This document shows positions 7,956 to 12,473 of a stretch of 12,473 nt of DNA, one piece after another. The notes beneath the pieces are model-generated. The model ran no database searches, had not been told where the DNA came from, and saw nothing but the letters and a program-made list of their open reading frames with translations. Positions within the stretch are counted from its first letter, which is position 1. Every line of letters begins with the position of its first letter. The stretch is from assembly GCF_010093535.1 (NCBI RefSeq), contig NW_022985163.1, forward strand, positions 65,727 through 78,199. Reading direction: 5' to 3'. A program made the translations under genes and the position numbers. Source of the DNA: Lindgomyces ingoldianus (taxonomy: Eukaryota; Ascomycota; Dothideomycetes; Pleosporales; Lindgomycetaceae).

Positions 7956-8650
7956 ATGCCTTAACAACAACACTAGATTAAATCTTCTAAAGAACGTTAG
8001 ATACAGCTTACTTTTTAGGCTCTTAAACAAGACTTAAAACTCTCCTTATAATGCGCTGCAGCTATCTATAATGTCTTTTACACAACACTAAGTAATTAAC
8101 GCGCTAGACAGCCTTTACAAGCAGAATGCTAGCCTAAATTAAGGAATCTAACTAAGCTTAAGAAGAAGGTAGTTATTAAGTACATACTTAAGCTTATTAC
8201 GCGCAGATTTCCCCCTAGGCTTGCAGCTGTAGCTAATATAGCTAATTCCTTACCTGCAGAGCGCAATCTAGGCTAGGTTAGCTTAAACTAGCCTAGTATA
8301 TAGGTTAAGCACTGCCCTAAGTTTATAATAAAGTTTAATTATAAGTATAATTATAAAAAAGTGCTTTATAAAGATCTAGAGGTTATCTAGGGCTAGTTTT
8401 GCCTAGTAGCTAACATAAAAGCTAAGTACAGTATCTAGGATAAAGACATATATAACTTTAACAAGTTAGGCTTTATAATAGGCTAGATATTAACTAGAGC
8501 AGTTATTACAGCTTTAGAGAGACAAAGACAGCTAAAGGTAATATAGTAAAGTAATAAAAAGTAGATAATAGTTATCTAAGGCATTAATGTAACAGAGTAG
8601 GCTATAAGATTACAGAGCTTTAAGCAGCAAATAAGGCTACTACACAACAT
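7956..8650 (+). pseudogene. Pogo/Fot1-like transposase, N-terminal part, RIP-degraded
   Basis: ATG at 7956 opens one frame of about 230 codons. An N-terminal helix-turn-helix region lies around residues 20-60, a second DNA-binding region (LITRRFPPRLAAVANIAN) near residues 90-110, and the start of the DDE catalytic domain after that. The family signature D-x-Y-N-F-D-E-T-G-F is seen as DIYNFNKLGF near 8449-8478, so the first catalytic Asp is Asn and the next Glu is Lys. A further family motif, VIQGIN, is present near 8572-8592. Soon after, the reading jumps to sequence resembling the C-terminal region, so the second and third catalytic acids are absent. The protein would cut and rejoin DNA at the inverted ends. 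This copy cannot. Confidence 0.88.
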
Positions 8651-8943
8651 AAATTACATAAAAAAAAGCAGATTTAGGCAGAAAAGACTTTAATAGTTAA
8701 GAATAGGGCTTGTCTAACTGCTCTAAAGGAGTTTAGAGCGCGTAGTAATAGGAAAAAGCTAAAGACGCAGGTGCGCGCTAAAAAAAGGTAAGCTAAGTTA
8801 AAGGTAATATAAGTAGTGTAATTAGACTAGGCATAACTTGCGTACGTGTAAGCAAGTAGTAAAAGTAGACTCTAAATAGTATCTTATGTTGTATTACTCT
8901 ATACAGGGCTAAAGTGGGCTGTTTTGCGAGAGAATAGGGTGGT
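8651..8943 (+). pseudogene. Remnant of transposase C-terminus and subterminal region
   Basis: After the internal deletion a basic stretch in another frame (KEFRARSNRKKLKTQVRAKKR, about 8727-8792) resembles the Lys/Arg-rich tail of Fot1-like transposases. I could not define an exact stop. The last 60 bp hold subterminal repeats of AGTGGG type (near 8909 and 8947), which in this superfamily often serve as transposase-binding sites. Confidence 0.5.
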
Positions 8944-8990
8944 TTTAGTGGGGGCTTAGCAAAAGTGGCCGGCCAACCCGTTAGGTACGT
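8944..8990. repeat. Right terminal inverted repeat of the pogo-like element (47 bp)
   Basis: It is the reverse complement of the left end apart from the left-end 17-bp duplication and a few transitions. It retains GGCCGGCC and CCCGTTAGG. Confidence 0.92.
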
Positions 8991-8992
8991 TA
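8991..8992. repeat. Right TA target duplication of the pogo-like element
   Basis: It matches 7873-7874. Copia gag resumes in phase at 8993. Confidence 0.75.
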
Positions 8993-11090
8993 ATGTTAAA
9001 TTATTTAATATGTATAGAAAAGCATAAAGCTGCTTTTACAACAGATAACTTGTTATACCTTACTAAAAGTAAGAAGACTACCTAAGGCACAAATAAAGAC
9101 GCCTGTAGTGCAAAAGTTGCAATGTTAAGAAAACAAAGTAGACTTTAACATTAATGTTATTAAGAAAATAACAGGAAGTTATTCTTAAGCTAGAAACCTA
9201 CTAAAACAAAAAGCACTAAATGTCCTACATGTAGACACATCTATGCACTAAAGGACTGCTTCTATGTCTATCTAGACAGAGCACTAGACTAGTAGATGCT
9301 AAATAAGAGAGTTAAAGAGCTTATAGTATTAAAGTGTAAGCATAACTTAGAATTTTAAGGCCTACTTAAAGAGCAGTGTAGACATAATTTAAAAATACTA
9401 ATTCTAAAGAGTTTACATACACCTATGCTAGAGATATAAAAAGACTAACTTAAAAGCTAGAAAGTATTAAAAGTTAAGGCAGCTACATTACTAGCTATAG
9501 TTAATTTAAACTAGAATAGATATTTGCTAAGAGAATTATTTATCCTTAACTTAAGCTTAACATGCTATATTATAAATAATTTTAATTAGATTTATAACTA
9601 TTATTTACTAACACTAAAAGACTTTGTTTAGTCTAAAAACTTTTATGTATAGATTTAAAGCTATAGATTAATTACACTAAGCCTAAAAAGTAAGCATAAA
9701 ACACATAGTTAAGTATATAGTCTTATACTACATAACGCTGCACTATGCCTAGACCTGCTGTGCAACCTAGTCTTATTCTGCCTACTGCAACAGAAAGGAA
9801 TTTAGTAGGACATATAAGCAGAGCTAACTACTTTAAAGGCCCTAGATAGGATAATAATTAGAGATATTATAAAAATTTATAGCTAATAAGTGTTAGAGTA
9901 CTATCTACTATAGAAGGGCTTATATTATATACATATAATTAACACAAGAACTAAACATAGTCTATAAAAGGCATTTATAGAGCTATAGCATAAGCGTCTT
10001 AGACACTCTAAACTAGCTACACTTTAACACCTTATATAGTAAGCTAAGGGGGTGTAAATTAAAAAAATTATAATAGTTTAATATAACTTATATAGTAAAG
10101 CTAAGATATAATAATAAATTAGCTACACACTATAAATTAGTAATAGTAGACTTAGTAAAAAACTGTTAATTAATTTCTATATATACAAAGTATAAAGCAT
10201 TATAAAAAAGCAGAGTTAAATGCTAATTACTAATAAGTATTTTAGCCTCTAGTAAGACCTTTACTTTAAAAATAATAAGCTTACTAAATTAATTATTAAA
10301 GCTCTTATAATCTTTACTTTTTTTCTAAAGAACTATTATAATATTACTATAAAAGTTATTAAAGCTAATAATAAGATTATAATAGTAAAACTAGAGGTAA
10401 AATGCTAGCTAGCATTACATAGAATAACTATTAAGCCTTTAGCACTAGATACACAAGCCTAGAACAGAAGAGCTAAACGCTTAAAAGGTGTAAATAAGAA
10501 GAAGTTATAGGCTATGCAACTAGATGCTAACCTACTATAGAACATATAGCTATATATTACTAGAGCTAGCGTATACCTATATAATTAGACGCTAAACTAT
10601 GCTAATAACTAAAAGACACTATATAAAATCTTCTTTACATACATAGCTTTAAATAATAAAGTTATTATGTTAATTTAAAAGCTAAGCTTTACACATTTAA
10701 AAGCTTATAGCTATAAAGCATTTATAATAACTAATAATATATATTAAAATAAATCTAAGCTATAAAGGCTAGACTTAAAGGCGTAGATTAAATATCTAGT
10801 TAGGTACTAATTATTAAACATCTACTATGTATAGATACTACTACTAGTAAAAGTAATCTATACATATAATATTATCTTTAATAAACACTTAATTTTTAGT
10901 AGTAAGCCTAAAGACCTAATAGATAACCTTATATATAATATAGTAAAAAAAAATACTATATATATTAGAATAATTAAGCTTCTAACACTTAGTTATTAGC
11001 TAGAAATAAAGTTATTTTATAAAGATAACACTATAAATAATATATTAAATTTTAATAAAGTAAACCTACTAGGCTACTATTAAAAAAAAA
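8993..11090 (+). pseudogene. Copia gag C-terminus, protease-like region, pre-integrase and integrase
   Basis: One frame (frame 2) is followed for about 2.1 kb. The zinc knuckle C-P-T-C-R-H-I-Y-A-L-K-D-C lies at 9221-9259 with the His position now Tyr. A protease-like region with a typical NLV-type stretch follows near 9734-9800. The pre-integrase H-K-R-L-R-H motif is at about 9988-10005. The integrase core lies at about 10150-10500: the second Asp region reads A-N-N (near 10365) and the catalytic Glu of the AER-type motif is Lys (AAA at 10475-10477). The segment YLYN-stop-TLNYANN at about 10580-10600 is the conserved integrase C-side region. Stops are TAA/TAG at Gln/Trp positions. The frame ends at an A-run frameshift. 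Confidence 0.88.
11082..11090 (+). other. One-base frameshift in an A run of the Copia pol
   Basis: Nine A residues separate the upstream frame (2) from the downstream frame (1). The downstream reading needs one more base than is present. This is an indel, unlike the transitions that dominate elsewhere. Confidence 0.65.
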
Positions 11091-12473
11091 GATTAAAGAT
11101 AACTATCTATCTTTTTTAAATACTCTACTACTTATAGCATTACTTATGCAGTTAATAGCTAGAGCAGCACTAAAGCTAAGCTAAATAAAGTTATTAAAGA
11201 CTATACTATAAGCTACATCTTTTATAGCTAGCATAAGATCTAAAAGTGTAAAAAAGTATAGTAGTAAGACACTAAATAAAGCAGCATTAATAAAAATACT
11301 ATTTAAAAAGAAAACACTTTATAAAAGCTAGCTACTACCTCTACTATTAACTTAAAAGCAACTAAAGGAGCACTTTTTACATAAGATGTTTAAGGCAGCA
11401 GAAAGAACGCACTTAGATAGTTATTAGATAATAAAATTCTAAATAAAGGTCTAGATAAAGCTAATTAAGGCAGCTAGACAGCAGATTCTAGATTATATAT
11501 AGGTGTACACCTACAAGCTTAATAAGCACTATAGATTATAAAAATATAAAGTGTAACTAGTAGTTTATAGCAATTAATAGAGAAACATTACTATATAAGA
11601 TACCTACACTGCTACTTTAGCAAAACACTTATTTTAAATGCTAATAGTAATATTTACACGCTTTAACTTAGAGCTTAAATAATACAACATAACTAACACG
11701 TTTATACATGCAGTAATTAACTGCAATATCTACATGTAGATGCTAAGAGGCTATTAGAAACTAGGTATAATACTAAAGCTTTAAAAGGCACTATATAGCC
11801 TACAAATTTTTTTTTTACTCTAGTAATACTATTTTATAATAACTTTTAAAGGCCTTAGGTTCTTAGCTATTCTATATAAACCCTACTATATAACTAAAGC
11901 TAGAATATTTATCTTTTTTTATGTAGACAACCTTATTGTTGCGTATAAAAAAAGCTTTAAAGCAGATGCACAGCATGTAGTAGACTAGTTACAAGAGAAG
12001 TATACTCTAATAGAAGGCAAGGACCTATAATAGTTTCTAAAAGTTAAGATTATTAGAGATTAACAGCAATAAATAATTTAGCTATTATAAGCCTTATATA
12101 TTAATAAGATAGCTAGGCTAGCTAATAGAAAAGACCTGCAGCACACTACACCTATAAGTAGGATTAAACTTATGCTGCAATCTAGTTTTGCAACTCTATT
12201 AAAAGTAAATTAATATTAGTAGAAGATTAGATCTCTGCTCTTTGCAGCAGTTACTATAAGACTAGACATTGCCTTTGCTACATTACGCCTTGCACAGTTT
12301 CTCACAAATCCCGCATCTAACCATTAGAATGCAGCTAATTAAGTCATCCTGTACCTACATGCGACACAGACGTACGCACTCTAATTAGGAGGAGAAGACT
12401 ACCTTATAGTAGCAAGTAATGCGTTATTTGTAGATAATACACTAGATAGAAAGAGCTTTTAGGGCTATGTTAT
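11091..12473 (+). pseudogene. Copia reverse transcriptase and start of RNase H, RIP-degraded
   Basis: Frame 1 is coherent from about 11092 to the window end. A spacer rich in Ser/Pro-type codons leads to the RT start (MFKAAERTHLDS, then VYTYKLNKH near 11503). The RT catalytic box Y-V-D-D reads Y-V-D-N at 11920-11931, so one catalytic Asp is lost. SLLFAAVT and LDIAFATLRLAQFLTNP at about 12233-12315 form the conserved segment before RNase H. RNase H begins with VASNALF at 12409-12429, where the first catalytic Asp is Asn (AAT 12418-12420). The window ends inside RNase H. The last 180 bases retain TCA, CCA and ACG and look less mutated than the DNA before them. Confidence 0.9.

Larger units (their letters stand above)
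7875..8990 (+). mobile_element. Pogo/Fot1-like DNA transposon, internally deleted
   Basis: The element is 1116 bp with inverted ends opening ACGTACCTAACGGGTT and a TA target duplication, as in the Tc1/mariner superfamily. The encoded protein has the Fot1/pogo N-terminal region and the first part of the DDE domain but lacks the rest of the catalytic core. Full-length fungal relatives are about 1.8-2 kb, so roughly 0.7-0.9 kb appears to be missing. The coding interior is RIP-like (TAA/TAG at Gln and Trp codons), while the ends keep CCGG and GGCC. It lies in Copia gag and is non-autonomous. Confidence 0.9.
1..12473 (+). mobile_element. Ty1/Copia retrotransposon, RIP-degraded, both ends outside the window
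   Basis: This is the outermost element, read in segments 1-258, 7613-7874 and 8993-12473 around two later insertions. The order gag, CCHC-like zinc knuckle, protease-like region, pre-integrase HxxxxH region, integrase, RT with YVDN, RNase H is the Copia order, with integrase before RT. No Copia LTR, primer binding site or polypurine tract is visible because the window begins inside gag and ends at the start of RNase H. Mutation load is uneven: mild at 1-258 and 7613-7760, heavy from about 8993 to 12290, and mild again in the last 180 bases. The family is a confident call from protein order and motifs. The lineage within Copia is not determined. Confidence 0.88.

Noticed and set aside
7878..8986. 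Alternative pogo borders using the inner TA pair (7878-7879 and 8985-8986)
   Set aside because: The outer pair restores the Copia gag frame and includes matching ACGTA ends. The inner pair leaves gag out of frame.
1..12473. CRISPR arrays, bacterial operons, tRNA or rRNA genes
   Set aside because: No regularly spaced repeats, ribosome binding sites, cloverleaf-like sequence or rRNA blocks were seen. All content fits fungal transposable elements.

Overview
The window looks like a repeat-rich, AT-rich block of a filamentous ascomycete genome (Pezizomycotina, species not resolvable). It holds no recognisable host gene. Everything I can identify is transposable-element DNA, most of it heavily altered by C-to-T and G-to-A changes of the repeat-induced point mutation (RIP) type. 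Coding frames can still be followed over kilobases, but Gln and Trp codons have become TAA/TAG, Gly codons read as Lys, Arg or Ser, and catalytic Asp/Glu codons read as Asn/Lys. TCA, TGA, TGG and CCA are almost absent from the mutated stretches.

The layout is a nest. The outermost layer is a Ty1/Copia retrotransposon on the + strand. It enters at base 1 inside gag and leaves at base 12473 inside RNase H, so neither Copia LTR is in view. Its gag is interrupted twice. The first interruption is a complete 7349-bp Ty3/Gypsy chromovirus (259-7607) with two 290-bp LTRs and a CGTGC target duplication. The second is a 1116-bp internally deleted pogo/Fot1-like DNA transposon (7875-8990) with long inverted ends and a TA duplication. 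Removing each insertion with one copy of its duplication restores the Copia gag frame. Inside the Gypsy gag sits a 152-bp solo-LTR-like insertion (2009-2160) with a CTCTA duplication, which is hardly mutated.

The Gypsy element carries gag, aspartic protease, reverse transcriptase, RNase H, integrase and a C-terminal chromodomain in one uninterrupted frame once the solo LTR is removed. Downstream of it lies an apparent antisense frame with a lysine-rich C-terminus, then a polypurine tract abutting the 3' LTR. The Copia part runs gag, zinc knuckle, protease-like region, pre-integrase and integrase in one frame, then RT and RNase H in another frame after a one-base loss in an A run near 11082-11090. 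No encoded enzyme can be functional as written.

The most interesting signal is the mutation pattern. The two Gypsy LTRs differ at 38 sites. The first 30 sites are mutated in the 3' LTR only and the last 8 in the 5' LTR only, with the switch at the same LTR coordinate. This fits either a mutated tract bounded inside both LTRs or a single crossover between a mutated element and an unmutated solo LTR. The changed cytosines are nearly all in pyrimidine-C-purine context.
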